64,000 nt of DNA from Streptomyces sp. YIM 121038 (GCF_006088715.1 NZ_CP030771.1:9050001-9114000); one strand, 5' to 3'. Counted from the stretch's first letter, positions 17,048 through 25,332 are shown. The notes: generated by a model from the sequence alone, not told the origin. Numbers and translations: made by a program.

Positions 17048-18159
17048 TGCGCCTGACCATTCCCCAGCCCGAGCTGGCCGCGGCGGCGAAATGGGCGGTC
17101 CGGCAGCTGCCGCACAACCCGTCTCAGCCTGTCCTGCTTGGCGCCCGGCTCGAGGCCACCGACCACCAGCTGAAGCTCAGCGTGTGGGATGGGGCAACGG
17201 CAGCCCACACCACCGTCGACGCCGACGTCGACCAGCCGGGCATCGTCATCCCCTCCGGCCGACTCCTAGCCGACGTCACCGGCAGCCTCCGCAAGAGCGA
17301 GGTGACGCTCGAAGGCGACCGCGACTTGACCCTCACCACATCGGTCGCCGAGTTCCGTATCCCCGGCATCGACCCGTCCGACTACCCCGCCCTGCCCGGC
17401 CTGCCGCCGACTCAAGGGCAAGTGAGCGGAGACGAGTTCGCCGCCGCCTACCAGCGCGTGCACCGGGCCATCGACCCCAAGGCCACCGGCTCCTTCGCAG
17501 GCATGGCCGGGATCCGCCTGAAGGTACTGGGAGGCATGCTGAAGCTGTCGGCAACCGACCGGTTCCGTATCGCCTCCGCCTGGCTGCCCTGGTGCGGCGA
17601 GGCGGGGGATGAGGCCATGGGTGTCGTCACGGCCAAGGTCCTCGCGGACAACGCCAAGACCTTCGACGGCACACTACGGATCGCCTTGCCAGAGAAGGGC
17701 AACGGAACCGCCGCCTTCGTCGCCGACCGCACCGCCGTCACGAGCCTGCTGATCGATCCGGCCCTGTTCCCGCACAAGGTCGACAGTCAGATCCCGCGCC
17801 AGTTCACCGGCACCATCACCGGCCCCGCCGACGAACTGACCGCCTCACTCCAGGCGGCGATGACCGTGGCGGGCGGCAACCTCCTATGGATCAGCACCAG
17901 TGGCAGCACCGTCACCCTCAGGGCCGGACGCGACGCCTCCAGCCGCGTCACCGCCGACGCCGAATACGACGGCGACCACGACGAGTTCGAGATCGCCATC
18001 AACGCCGGCTACCTCCTCGACGGCCTCGCCCCCATCACGGGCAACGCCCAGATCAATCTCACCACCCCCATGCACCCGGTCCTGATCGAAGACGCCGCAG
18101 ACGACTCCTACCAGTACGTCACCGTCCCCATCCGTGAACCCGCCAAAGCAGCCGCCTAA
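17047..18159 (+). CDS. DNA polymerase III beta subunit-like sliding clamp
   Basis: 370 residues, the usual length of DnaN. The protein begins MRLTIPQPELAAAAKWAVRQL, like DnaN domain 1. SGRLLADVTGSLRKSEVTLE and FRIPGIDPSDYPALPGLP match the conserved clamp segments at the domain 1-2 boundary. Domain 2 contains YQRVHRAIDPKATGSFAGM and domain 3 carries TAEYDGDHDEFEIAINAGYLLDGL. A clamp encoded on the element would load polymerase on its own replicating DNA. It is followed at 18178 by a second clamp-like protein. The domain 3 C-terminus differs from host DnaN, so clamp-loader compatibility is open. Confidence 0.85.
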   Translation: MRLTIPQPELAAAAKWAVRQLPHNPSQPVLLGARLEATDHQLKLSVWDGATAAHTTVDADVDQPGIVIPSGRLLADVTGSLRKSEVTLEGDRDLTLTTSVAEFRIPGIDPSDYPALPGLPPTQGQVSGDEFAAAYQRVHRAIDPKATGSFAGMAGIRLKVLGGMLKLSATDRFRIASAWLPWCGEAGDEAMGVVTAKVLADNAKTFDGTLRIALPEKGNGTAAFVADRTAVTSLLIDPALFPHKVDSQIPRQFTGTITGPADELTASLQAAMTVAGGNLLWISTSGSTVTLRAGRDASSRVTADAEYDGDHDEFEIAINAGYLLDGLAPITGNAQINLTTPMHPVLIEDAADDSYQYVTVPIREPAKAAA

Positions 18160-18177
18160 GCCGCCGGAGAACCAGAC

Positions 18178-18816
18178 GTGATCACCATCGCCGACCATAC
18201 TCTCAGCCGACTCGTCGCCCAGACCCGCCCGCACGTCGGCAACCTCATCGACGCCGAGGCCGTGCAGTGCATCACCTTCGACCACGACGGCCGCCACCTG
18301 TACGCCATGGCCACCAACCGCTACACCATCGCCGTCTCCCGCACCCAGATCACCGGCGGCGGCGACCAGCCCTGGTCGGCCATCGTCCACCGCCAGCAAC
18401 TGCCTGACCTGGCAGCCGCGGTCAAGCTGCTCGACGCCCACACCGTCCAGCTCGAACGCACCCAGGACCAGCTGATCCTGTCGGGGCAACGCGGCAGCCG
18501 CATCGCCGTCGACCTCAGCCCCTACGCCAAGGAACCCCTCGACTGGCGCAAGGTACTGCTGCCCGCCCTGGACAAGCCCGCCGCAGGTGTGCACACGTCG
18601 CTGGACCCGAGGTTCTTCGGCGCCTGGAAGAACCTGCCCAAGCCCGTCCAAATGTGGTCCACCGGCGAGGGACGCCTGTCCCTGATCGTCGCAGCCGACT
18701 TCCTCGGCGCACAGATGCCGATCCGCCGCGAAGGCGCCGACCTCGAGCTACGCCGCCAACTCGACACCTGGGCGGCCGCCCGCCGCGACGAACCCGAGAC
18801 CGCGGCCGCCGCCTGA
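18178..18816 (+). CDS. Second, shorter sliding-clamp-like protein
   Basis: 212 residues from GTG. The pattern AVQCITFDHDGRHLYAMATNRYTIAVSR resembles the clamp-domain strand DRFRLAVRR, and DLAAAVKLLDAHTVQLERTQDQLILSG resembles the next conserved stretch. The length allows two clamp domains rather than three. It could assemble as a trimer like T4 gp45 or PCNA, or partner the full-length clamp. Assignment to the clamp fold rests on pattern similarity only. Confidence 0.6.
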   Translation: MITIADHTLSRLVAQTRPHVGNLIDAEAVQCITFDHDGRHLYAMATNRYTIAVSRTQITGGGDQPWSAIVHRQQLPDLAAAVKLLDAHTVQLERTQDQLILSGQRGSRIAVDLSPYAKEPLDWRKVLLPALDKPAAGVHTSLDPRFFGAWKNLPKPVQMWSTGEGRLSLIVAADFLGAQMPIRREGADLELRRQLDTWAAARRDEPETAAAA

Positions 18817-18843
18817 CCCCGAACACACTCCCTGGAGACCTTC

Positions 18844-19098
18844 ATGCGCCGTACCCGAATCCGGGCCGCAGCAGCCGCTGGCGCCGCCATCCTCGCCCTC
18901 GGCCTGTTGTCCGCATGCGGCGACGAGCCGGACGACGACTGCGACACCGAGGCCCTGGCGCTCGTCGCTGTAGCGAAGCCAGCGCCTCCGCGGCCAGGAC
19001 GTCAGGCGCCGGCCAAGAAGCAGACCATGCCGAAGGCGCCCGCGCAGCAGCAGCCTGGTAAGTCGAGGCACATCGACATCGACGACTGCGACGACTGA
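18844..19098 (+). CDS. Small lipoprotein
   Basis: 84 residues. The N-terminus has arginines, a hydrophobic stretch and the lipobox LLSAC (lipidated Cys at about residue 22), followed by an acidic DEPDDD segment and a Pro/Lys-rich linker with IDIDDCDD at the end. Two further cysteines could form a disulfide. A membrane-anchored protein inside a replication block suggests superinfection or entry exclusion, but that is inference. Confidence 0.75.
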   Translation: MRRTRIRAAAAAGAAILALGLLSACGDEPDDDCDTEALALVAVAKPAPPRPGRQAPAKKQTMPKAPAQQQPGKSRHIDIDDCDD

Positions 19099-19112
19099 CT
19101 GCCCCCAAGGAA

Positions 19113-19143
19113 GTGCCCCGCCGAGGCGTGTTCGGCAGGGCAC
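19113..19143. terminator. Hairpin after lipoprotein gene
   Basis: GTGCCCCGCCGA pairs with TCGGCAGGGCAC (one internal mismatch) across a seven-base loop, 15 bases after the lipoprotein stop. Confidence 0.55.
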
Positions 19144-19162
19144 CCAACCCCGAGGAGATCAC

Positions 19163-19741
19163 GTGCTCAGCCTGAAGAAGAACCAGCCCGAAACCCTCAC
19201 TGACATCACCACCCTCCAGGCCGGCGTCGCCTGGAAGACCTCCAGCGGCGGCCAGAAAGGCCTCATGGGCCGACTGCGCCGCGCCGTCGGCACCGACCTC
19301 GACCTGGCCGCCGTCGCCCTGGAAGAAGGCCGTCCGAAGCGGATCTGCTGGTTCGACAACGCGGACGCTTTCGACGACGGCTCCCTGATCACCCTCGGCG
19401 ACAACCGCAGCGGCAAGGGCGACGGAGACGACGAGACCATCATCGCCCGCCTCGACAAGCTCCCCGACTTCATCGACACCGTCGTGTTCATCGTCTCCGC
19501 GTTCAAGCAGGGTGTGTCGTTCTCCAACGTCGAGGGCGTCACCCTCAACGTCTACGACGGCAACGGCGGCCGCAAGCTCGGCTCCTACCTGCCTGACATC
19601 GACTCCCGCAACAACGCCTGCGTCATGGTCAAGGCCCGCCGCGCCGCCGGCCCCGAGTGGGAGATCGCCATCGTCAACGAGATGGGGCACGCCACCAGCC
19701 GCGAACAGCTCCTCCACCTCGCCAAGCAGCACGCCGCCTGA
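19163..19741 (+). CDS. TerD-family protein
   Basis: 192 residues from a GTG with a GAGGAG ribosome site. The TerD fold is shown by TDLDLAAVALEEG, the calcium-site segment GDNRSGKGDGDDETI (about 94-108) and LPDFIDTVVFIVSAF, then FSNVEGVTLNVYDGNG. TerD proteins bind calcium and are linked to tellurite resistance, stress and phage or colicin inhibition. It stands alone between two hairpins rather than in a ter operon, which suggests a host-takeover or exclusion role. Confidence 0.8.
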   Translation: MLSLKKNQPETLTDITTLQAGVAWKTSSGGQKGLMGRLRRAVGTDLDLAAVALEEGRPKRICWFDNADAFDDGSLITLGDNRSGKGDGDDETIIARLDKLPDFIDTVVFIVSAFKQGVSFSNVEGVTLNVYDGNGGRKLGSYLPDIDSRNNACVMVKARRAAGPEWEIAIVNEMGHATSREQLLHLAKQHAA

Positions 19742-19830
19742 CAACACGGCTGCGTTCCTGCGCCGCCCCTTCCTCACAACCGAAGACCACCGCAGCACCC
19801 CCGCCCCCCGGGCGGTCTGCGGCTCCCAGG

Positions 19831-19871
19831 CCCGCCGGGGCCGGGGCCCACCCCTCCTCGGCCCCGGCGGG
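19831..19871. terminator. 12-bp perfect hairpin after TerD gene
   Basis: CCCGCCGGGGCC pairs exactly with GGCCCCGGCGGG. It lies between the TerD gene and the exonuclease gene. Confidence 0.6.
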
Positions 19872-19902
19872 TCCTACCTCGCACACCCTTTTGGAGCAGC
19901 AC

Positions 19903-20535
19903 ATGAGCACCGAAAGCACCACAAGGCAGGCGCCGTCACTCGTCTTCGTCGACACCGAGACCACGGGCCTCGACCCGTTCATGCACGACGCGTGGGAGTA
20001 CGCCCTCATCGTCCGCCGCGACGGCCACGACACCGAGTACACGTTCCGCATCCGCCCCGACCTCGAGCATGCGGACCCCAAGGCACTGGAGATCAATCGG
20101 TTCCATAAGCGCACGAGCGACGAGGACTGGAGCTGGGACGACCCGCACGCTGCGGCGACCCGCATCTACCGGCTCCTCGACGGCGCCGTCCTCGTCGGCT
20201 CCAACCCCAGCTTCGACGCCAACATGACCAGCGGCCTGCTCGCCCTCTACTACGAGAACACTCAGCCCTGGCACTACCGCACCATCGACATCGCCACCCT
20301 CGCGGCCGGCTTCCGCTACGGCCAGGCCGCGTCGGGCGCCTACGGCGGAGACTTCGCCTTCCGCGCCGACTACCCGCAGGTGCCGTTCAAGTCCTACGAG
20401 CTGTCACGAGCCGTCGGCGTAGAACCGCCCGCCAAGGAGGTCGCACACACCGCACTCGGTGACGCGGCGTGGGCTCGGGACGTGTACGACGCCGTCACTC
20501 GCGTGCAGGCCGCGGCCCTCGGCGGCGCCGCATGA
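19903..20535 (+). CDS. DnaQ-like 3'-5' exonuclease (DEDDh)
   Basis: 210 residues. Exo I is FVDTETTGLDP (catalytic Asp and Glu at about 16-18), Exo II is LVGSNPSFDANM (Asp at about 106) and Exo III is EVAHTALGDAAWARD (His and Asp at about 183-188). All DEDDh residues are present. It should degrade single-stranded DNA or RNA ends. It overlaps the RecE-like nuclease gene by four bases, so it belongs to the recombination operon. Confidence 0.87.
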   Translation: MSTESTTRQAPSLVFVDTETTGLDPFMHDAWEYALIVRRDGHDTEYTFRIRPDLEHADPKALEINRFHKRTSDEDWSWDDPHAAATRIYRLLDGAVLVGSNPSFDANMTSGLLALYYENTQPWHYRTIDIATLAAGFRYGQAASGAYGGDFAFRADYPQVPFKSYELSRAVGVEPPAKEVAHTALGDAAWARDVYDAVTRVQAAALGGAA

Positions 20536-21398
20536 CCGCCGCCGTCGAGGCCTCGGCGCCCGCCCTTGGCCTGCACACGGACCTCTCCAATGAGTCGTAC
20601 CACGCTGACAAGACGTCGCTTTCCTCGTCTGGCGCCCGCAAGCTGCTGCCGCCGTCCTGCCCGGCCAAGTTCCGCTGGGAGCAGGACAATCCGCAGCCGC
20701 CGTCCAAGACCTTCGACTACGGCAACGCCGCTCACAAGAAGGTGCTCGGCAATGGGCCCGAGCTAGTTGTCATCGAGGACGACACCTGGAACACCAAGGA
20801 CGTCAAGGCGGCCGTCTCAGAAGCCCGTTCACGCGGCGCCATCCCTCTGAAGCAGCACGAGATGGACATGGTCGACGCCATGGTCGACGCCATCCGCCGC
20901 CACCCTCTCGCCGCCGCCCTCCTCGACCCCGCCTACGGCGCGCCCGAACAGTCCGGGTTCTGGATCGACGAAGCCTCCGGGATCCGCTGCCGCGTCCGCT
21001 TCGACTGGCTGCCCTCCATCCACGAAGGCCGCCTGATCATCGCCGACTACAAGACCTGCACCGACGCCAGCAACGAGGCGATGCAGAAGGACATCGACAA
21101 GTACGGATACAACCAGCAGGCCGACTGGTACGAGACCGGAGCCCGCGCCCTAGGACTCGGCGACCAGGCCACCGAACTCCTGCTGATCGCACAGGAGAAG
21201 AAGCCGCCCCACCTCGTCAACGTCATTGGTATCGGCCTTGGCTCCCGCCTCCTCGCCGCCGCCAAGAACCGGCGCGCCATCGAGACCTTCGCCGAGTGCA
21301 CCAGCACCGGCCACTGGCCCGGCTACGCCGACCACGAACCCAACTACCTCGAACTCCCCGGCTACGCCGAGAACCGCGACAAGGAGATCTACCTGTGA
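20532..21398 (+). CDS. RecE-like PD-(D/E)XK exonuclease
   Basis: 288 residues. The opening SNESYHADKTSLSSSGARKLL and the histidine in FDYGNAAHKKVLG (H68) match the RecE/DUF3799 group. The catalytic core is IRCRVRFDWLP (D158) then LIIADYKTCTD (D172, K174), with the downstream YGYNQQADWY (Q195-Y200) motif. It should resect double-stranded ends. The adjacent product at 21395 is probably the annealing partner. Confidence 0.85.
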   Translation: MTAAVEASAPALGLHTDLSNESYHADKTSLSSSGARKLLPPSCPAKFRWEQDNPQPPSKTFDYGNAAHKKVLGNGPELVVIEDDTWNTKDVKAAVSEARSRGAIPLKQHEMDMVDAMVDAIRRHPLAAALLDPAYGAPEQSGFWIDEASGIRCRVRFDWLPSIHEGRLIIADYKTCTDASNEAMQKDIDKYGYNQQADWYETGARALGLGDQATELLLIAQEKKPPHLVNVIGIGLGSRLLAAAKNRRAIETFAECTSTGHWPGYADHEPNYLELPGYAENRDKEIYL

Positions 21399-22258
21399 AC
21401 TTCCCTGCCCAGATGCCCGCCGCGCAGGGCCCCGACCGCCTGGGCCAGCAGACCGCGGTCGAGCAGTCCCGTGCTGTCGCCGAGGTACAGGCTGCGATCT
21501 ACGTGGCTCGCCAGTTCCCCCGCGATGTCGGCCGCTCCCGCGCTGCCATGCAGGCCGCCTGCGGCTCCATGGCGCTGGCCGAGCGCGCCTTCTACCGGTT
21601 CCCCCGCGCGGGGGGAGCGGTCGAAGGGTCCACGATCCACCTCGCCAAGACCCTCGCCCAGACGTGGGGCAACATCCAGTACGGCGTTTCCGAGATGCGC
21701 CGCGACGACGATTACCGCCAGTCCGAGATGCAGGCGTGGGCGTGGGACGTCGAGGCCAATACCCGGCACGTGCTCTCGTTCATCGTTCCGCACGCGAAGT
21801 TCGCCAACAAGCAGGTCCAGCAGCTCGTCGATCTCCGGGACATCTACGAGAACAACGCCAACAACGGTGCCCGCCGACTCCGAGAAGCGATCTTCGCGGT
21901 GATCCCCGACTTCTTCATCGACGAAGCCGAAGAACTCTGCCGCGAGACCCTCAACAAGGGCGACGGCAAACCCCTCGAGCAGCGCGTCGAAGGCGCCGTC
22001 AAGGTCTTCGAACAGCTCGGCATCACCGCAGACCGCCTGGAGCAGAAGCTCGGCCGCCCCCGCGCCCAGTGGGCTGGCGCCGACATCGCCCAACTACTCA
22101 TCACCCACAAGTCGATCCAGCGCCGCGAGATCGCGGTCGACGAAGCCTTCCCTCAAGCCCGCATCACCGGCGCCGAAATCACCAGCAAAAAGAACGGCGG
22201 ACGCAAGCAGCAAGGCCCGCCAGACGACGACCCCTGGGCCGGAGAGCCCTCGCACTAG
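21395..22258 (+). CDS. Probable phage recombination (annealing) protein
   Basis: 287 residues from a GTG overlapping the nuclease stop. The segments ARQFPRDVGRSRAAMQAAC, AERAFYRFPRAGGAVEGSTI and LRDIYENNANNGARRLREAI belong to a phage protein family repeatedly found beside RecE-type nucleases. A role as a RecT-like single-strand annealing protein is inferred from that context. The C-terminal tail DDDPWAG resembles the acidic SSB-type tail. Confidence 0.65.
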   Translation: MNFPAQMPAAQGPDRLGQQTAVEQSRAVAEVQAAIYVARQFPRDVGRSRAAMQAACGSMALAERAFYRFPRAGGAVEGSTIHLAKTLAQTWGNIQYGVSEMRRDDDYRQSEMQAWAWDVEANTRHVLSFIVPHAKFANKQVQQLVDLRDIYENNANNGARRLREAIFAVIPDFFIDEAEELCRETLNKGDGKPLEQRVEGAVKVFEQLGITADRLEQKLGRPRAQWAGADIAQLLITHKSIQRREIAVDEAFPQARITGAEITSKKNGGRKQQGPPDDDPWAGEPSH

Positions 22259-22271
22259 CCCGCGCAGGCCT

Positions 22272-22302
22272 GAGCCGGCCGCACCCGTAATGCGGCCGGC
22301 TC
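22272..22302. terminator. 12-bp perfect hairpin after recombination operon
   Basis: GAGCCGGCCGCA pairs exactly with TGCGGCCGGCTC across a seven-base loop, 13 bases after the stop of the annealing-protein gene. Confidence 0.65.
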
Positions 22303-22337
22303 CCAGCCCAGCAGACCACATCCGGAAGGAGCCGACC

Positions 22338-22709
22338 ATGGCCCGCAAGCTCACACCCGCCGAACGCCTCGCCTCCGCCGAGAAGGACCTCCTCCTCGAG
22401 GAGATCGCCGACCAGTCCTCCTGGGACCAGTTCCTCGTCGAGCAGGCCGTGTTCCACTTCGGGCAGCGCCACACCGAATGGTCTTGCAACGACCTGCGCG
22501 ACGTGCTCCCCGAGCTCGGGCACGGCTTCCTCGGCGCCGCCATCAACGCCCTACGCACCGCCGGAATCATCGCCCACACCGGCCGGATGGTGCCCTCCAC
22601 CCAGGCCAACACCCACGGGCACCGCATCAACTGCTGGAAGTTGAGCGACAAGGGGCTGCAGATAGCCGCCCAGCGCCGCGCCGCCCGCACGCAGGGGAGG
22701 GCAGCGTGA
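22338..22709 (+). CDS. Winged-helix-like hypothetical protein
   Basis: 123 residues. The region WSCNDLRDVLPELGHGFLGA followed by ALRTAGIIAHTG looks like a winged helix-turn-helix. It probably binds DNA, but no named family is assigned. It overlaps the SLOG gene by four bases. Confidence 0.6.
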   Translation: MARKLTPAERLASAEKDLLLEEIADQSSWDQFLVEQAVFHFGQRHTEWSCNDLRDVLPELGHGFLGAAINALRTAGIIAHTGRMVPSTQANTHGHRINCWKLSDKGLQIAAQRRAARTQGRAA

Positions 22710-23083
22710 GGCCCTACCGCATCCTCGTCACGGGGTCTCGGGCCTGGGACGACGTACTCACCGTCGAGGGCGCCCTCGCCGTGGCCTGCTACCAGAAGGT
22801 CCCCGCGGTCATCGTGCACGGCGCGTGCCCCAACGGGGCCGACGCGATCGCGTCCCGCTGGACCAGGACCCACCGCGTCATCGGTCTCACCGAGGAGATG
22901 CACCCCGCCAACTGGCAGTGGCTCGGCAAGCGGGCCGGGTTCGTCCGCAACCAGCTCATGGTCGACCTCGGCGCCGACCTCGTTCTCGCCTTCATCAAGG
23001 ACGGCTCCCGCGGTGCCTCCCACACGGCGGCTCTTGCCGAGCGCGCCGGGATCCCCGTGCGCCGATTCGAGGTGCACGGCTGA
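22706..23083 (+). CDS. SLOG-domain protein, DUF2493/YspA type
   Basis: 125 residues from GTG. RILVTGSRAWDD at the start, VIVHGACPNGADAIASRW in the middle and DLVLAFIKDGSRGASHTAAL near the end are the DUF2493 signatures of a Rossmann-like SLOG fold. The family is expected to bind nucleotides or nucleotide-derived ligands. Phages and mobile elements carry it often, and its role there is unknown. Confidence 0.82.
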   Translation: MRPYRILVTGSRAWDDVLTVEGALAVACYQKVPAVIVHGACPNGADAIASRWTRTHRVIGLTEEMHPANWQWLGKRAGFVRNQLMVDLGADLVLAFIKDGSRGASHTAALAERAGIPVRRFEVHG

Positions 23084-23184
23084 TGTGCCTCTTCGCCCTC
23101 CTCGTTGGGGCCCTTGGCCTCGCCGTCTCCGTCACCGCCGTCAGCCTCGCCCGCGCCGACCGCAGGTACAGGAGGCGGACGTGA
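23083..23184 (+). CDS. Single-helix membrane peptide
   Basis: 33 residues starting on the last base of the upstream stop (TGATG). One hydrophobic helix (LFALLVGALGLAVSVTAVSL) is followed by an arginine-rich tail, giving an N-out/C-in small membrane protein. Function unknown. Confidence 0.5.
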   Translation: MCLFALLVGALGLAVSVTAVSLARADRRYRRRT

Positions 23185-23441
23185 TGGCCGACCTCGTCCA
23201 GACCGCCGACGCGATCGTCTTCGGCGCCATCGTCACCGTGTCCGTCCTGTGCGGGGCCGCCGCAGCCGGCATCGCCCTCGGCGTCCAAGCCGCCCTCCAC
23301 TGGGCCCGCACCCGCCGACTCCGCCAGCCGCAGGTTCCCGCCGCGCCAGACAACCAGCCCGGCACGAACACCGACGCCCTGTGGGAATGCCGCCGCATCC
23401 ACGCCACCAGCAACCCCCAAACCCGGAAGGAGAAGCCATGA
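23184..23441 (+). CDS. Small membrane protein
   Basis: 85 residues. One membrane helix (IVFGAIVTVSVLCGAAAAGI, about residues 11-30) is followed by a basic, Pro-rich cytoplasmic tail. It starts inside the stop of the preceding membrane peptide, so the two may be a pair (holin-like or exclusion-like), but this is speculative. Confidence 0.55.
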   Translation: MADLVQTADAIVFGAIVTVSVLCGAAAAGIALGVQAALHWARTRRLRQPQVPAAPDNQPGTNTDALWECRRIHATSNPQTRKEKP

Positions 23442-23833
23442 ACGCCCGCCGTCCGCACGCCACATGGGCTGTGCCTGTCCGCCGCCCCCTACCCCTGCCG
23501 ACCACCAAGACCAGCACCGGCGGCATCGACTGGATCGCGGTGGAACGCGCCATCACCGGCGACTACCCGCGCCCCCATCTCACTCGGGAAGAACGCTGCA
23601 CCGCCGCGATCATCCTGATCCGCGCCGGGTTCACTGAGAAGGAGACAGCCCGACTTGTCGAGGTCGCCGAACGGCAGATCGCCCGCTGGAAGTTCCAGCA
23701 CGGCCTCGGCGGGGCCAGCACCTGCGCCATCTCAGACTGCTACGACCTGGTGAAAGGCCGTGGTCTCTGCCACCGCCACTACCGGCGAGACCTGCGCCGC
23801 CGCCACGCTGCCCGCAAGCAGGTGGCCGCGTGA
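23438..23833 (+). CDS. HTH protein with cysteine-histidine cluster
   Basis: 131 residues. TAAIILIRAGFTEKETARLV then EVAERQIARWKFQHG is a helix-turn-helix. The C-terminus has CAISDCYDLVKGRGLCHRHY, a likely zinc site, and a basic tail. It is coupled to the HNH-like gene downstream. A DNA-binding role is likely; the target is unknown. Confidence 0.6.
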   Translation: MNARRPHATWAVPVRRPLPLPTTKTSTGGIDWIAVERAITGDYPRPHLTREERCTAAIILIRAGFTEKETARLVEVAERQIARWKFQHGLGGASTCAISDCYDLVKGRGLCHRHYRRDLRRRHAARKQVAA

Positions 23834-24252
23834 GCACGCGCGCCGCGATCGTCGAACTGCTGCACGCCGGCTACAGCGACAAGGCCATCGAACGCCAGCT
23901 CCACGTCTCCCGACGCCGGGCCCGCGACCTGCGCGCCGAGCTCGGCCTGCCCCAGCACAAGCCCGGCATCACGCCCGCCGCCAGCCCAGAGGACCTGTTC
24001 TGGCGGCGCACCCAGCCCACCGGCGACGGCCATCTGCTGTGGCCCCGCTACAGCACCGGACGCGGCGCGTCCGTCCGCCACGGCGGGCGCAGGCACTCCG
24101 TGCACCGGATCGCCTTCGCCATGGCCCATGAGCGAGAGCCCGTCGGCCACGTCGCAACCGGCTGCGGCACCCACGGCTGCGTCCACCCCCGCCATGTCGA
24201 AGACCAGCTCATGCGCGACCAGTTCCGCGCGATCTTCGGGGAGGCGGCATGA
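23830..24252 (+). CDS. HNH-like endonuclease with N-terminal HTH
   Basis: 140 residues from GTG. Residues 1-45 are a small HTH (LLHAGYSDKAIERQLHVSR). The C-terminal part, HRIAFAMAHE followed by GCGTHGCVHPRHVED, matches the zinc-bound HNH variant common in actinophages. It overlaps the methyltransferase gene by four bases, which hints at a DNA-modification unit, but it could equally be a homing enzyme. Confidence 0.65.
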   Translation: MSTRAAIVELLHAGYSDKAIERQLHVSRRRARDLRAELGLPQHKPGITPAASPEDLFWRRTQPTGDGHLLWPRYSTGRGASVRHGGRRHSVHRIAFAMAHEREPVGHVATGCGTHGCVHPRHVEDQLMRDQFRAIFGEAA

Positions 24253-25271
24253 CGAACCTCAGCCTCTGCTCCGGCTTCGGCGGACTGGACATCGCGGTCG
24301 AGCAGATCACCGGCAACAAGACCCTCGTCTACGCCGAGAACGACCCGTTCGCCGCCCAGGTCATGGCCGCCCGCTTCCCACACGCCACCAACCTCGGCGA
24401 CATCACCGCCATCAACTGGGCGGGCCTCGCCCAAGACCACCACTTCGACACCGTCACCGCCGGTTTCCCCTGCCAGGGACTGTCCAACGCCGGCCTCAGG
24501 AAAGGATTCCTCGATGCCCGCTCGGCCCTCTGGAAGAACGTTGCTGAAGCTGTTCGCGTCCTTCGACCCCACCTCGTCTTCCTGGAAAACGTGGCGGCGA
24601 TCCGGTCGCGCGGCCTCGGCGAAGTCGTCGCCGACCTGGCCCAGGTCGGGTATGACGCGCGGTGGACATGTGTACGAGCTGGAGACCCGGCCGTCGGCGC
24701 GCCGCACCCGCGGGACCGCTGGTTCCTCATCGCCCATCCCGCTGCTGAAGACCCCGACAGCGCAGCTTGGCGTCAACGGTGGCCCGCAGCACCCCGACAA
24801 GCGGAAAGCCGGGGGGCACGGACCGACCCTGGAGGACGAGGTCGTCTTCTTGCTGCCGCCCCCGCCGGCGGCATAGCGCTCCTGCCCACCCCCAAAGCCT
24901 CCGACGGGCCCAACGGCGGCCCCAACCAGCGCGACGGACAGGGCAACTACTACCTGCCCGGCATGGCGGTACGCCTCGGCCAGGACTGGGTCGCCCACGA
25001 CGGCACCGACTACGGGCCCGCGATCCGTCGCTGGGAGTCAGTGCTCGGCCGCCGGGCCCCGTTCCCGACGGAGCCCGGATCGCGCGGCAACCGGCGCCTT
25101 ACCCCGCCGTTCGTCGAATGGCTCATGGGCGCGCCGGAAGGCTGGGTTACCGGCCTCGGTCTGCCCCGCGCCCAGCAGCTCAAGATCCTCGGCAACGGCG
25201 TGGTGACCCTGCAGGCCATCGAGGGCTACCGCCGGCTGCTGTGCGCCGACCTCGAGGCGATGGCCGCGTGA
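24249..25271 (+). CDS. C5 cytosine DNA methyltransferase with shifted internal segment
   Basis: 340 residues as read. Motif I is LCSGFGGLDIAV, motif IV is GFPCQGLS (catalytic Cys75), motif VI is LENVAAI (E113) and motif VIII is the PHPRDRWF segment; the C-terminal motif is QLKILGNGV. From about 24740 to 24870 the codon third-position GC and the family sequence fit the +1 frame instead (TPTAQLGVNGGPQHPDKRKA). That implies two compensating indels between motif VIII and the target-recognition region. The enzyme may have altered or lost specificity, or the read may contain errors. It could protect element DNA from host restriction. Confidence 0.8.
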   Translation: MTNLSLCSGFGGLDIAVEQITGNKTLVYAENDPFAAQVMAARFPHATNLGDITAINWAGLAQDHHFDTVTAGFPCQGLSNAGLRKGFLDARSALWKNVAEAVRVLRPHLVFLENVAAIRSRGLGEVVADLAQVGYDARWTCVRAGDPAVGAPHPRDRWFLIAHPAAEDPDSAAWRQRWPAAPRQAESRGARTDPGGRGRLLAAAPAGGIALLPTPKASDGPNGGPNQRDGQGNYYLPGMAVRLGQDWVAHDGTDYGPAIRRWESVLGRRAPFPTEPGSRGNRRLTPPFVEWLMGAPEGWVTGLGLPRAQQLKILGNGVVTLQAIEGYRRLLCADLEAMAA

Positions 25272-25332
25272 CACACCGGCCGCCCGCCGCACGCGGGCCC
25301 TGACGGGCACGGCAACCCGCACCCATGCGCGA

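Noticed and set aside
24514..24876. Separate 120-residue gene within the methyltransferase
   Set aside because: Its C-terminal half is the displaced methyltransferase segment caused by paired frameshifts, and its N-terminal half is meaningless.
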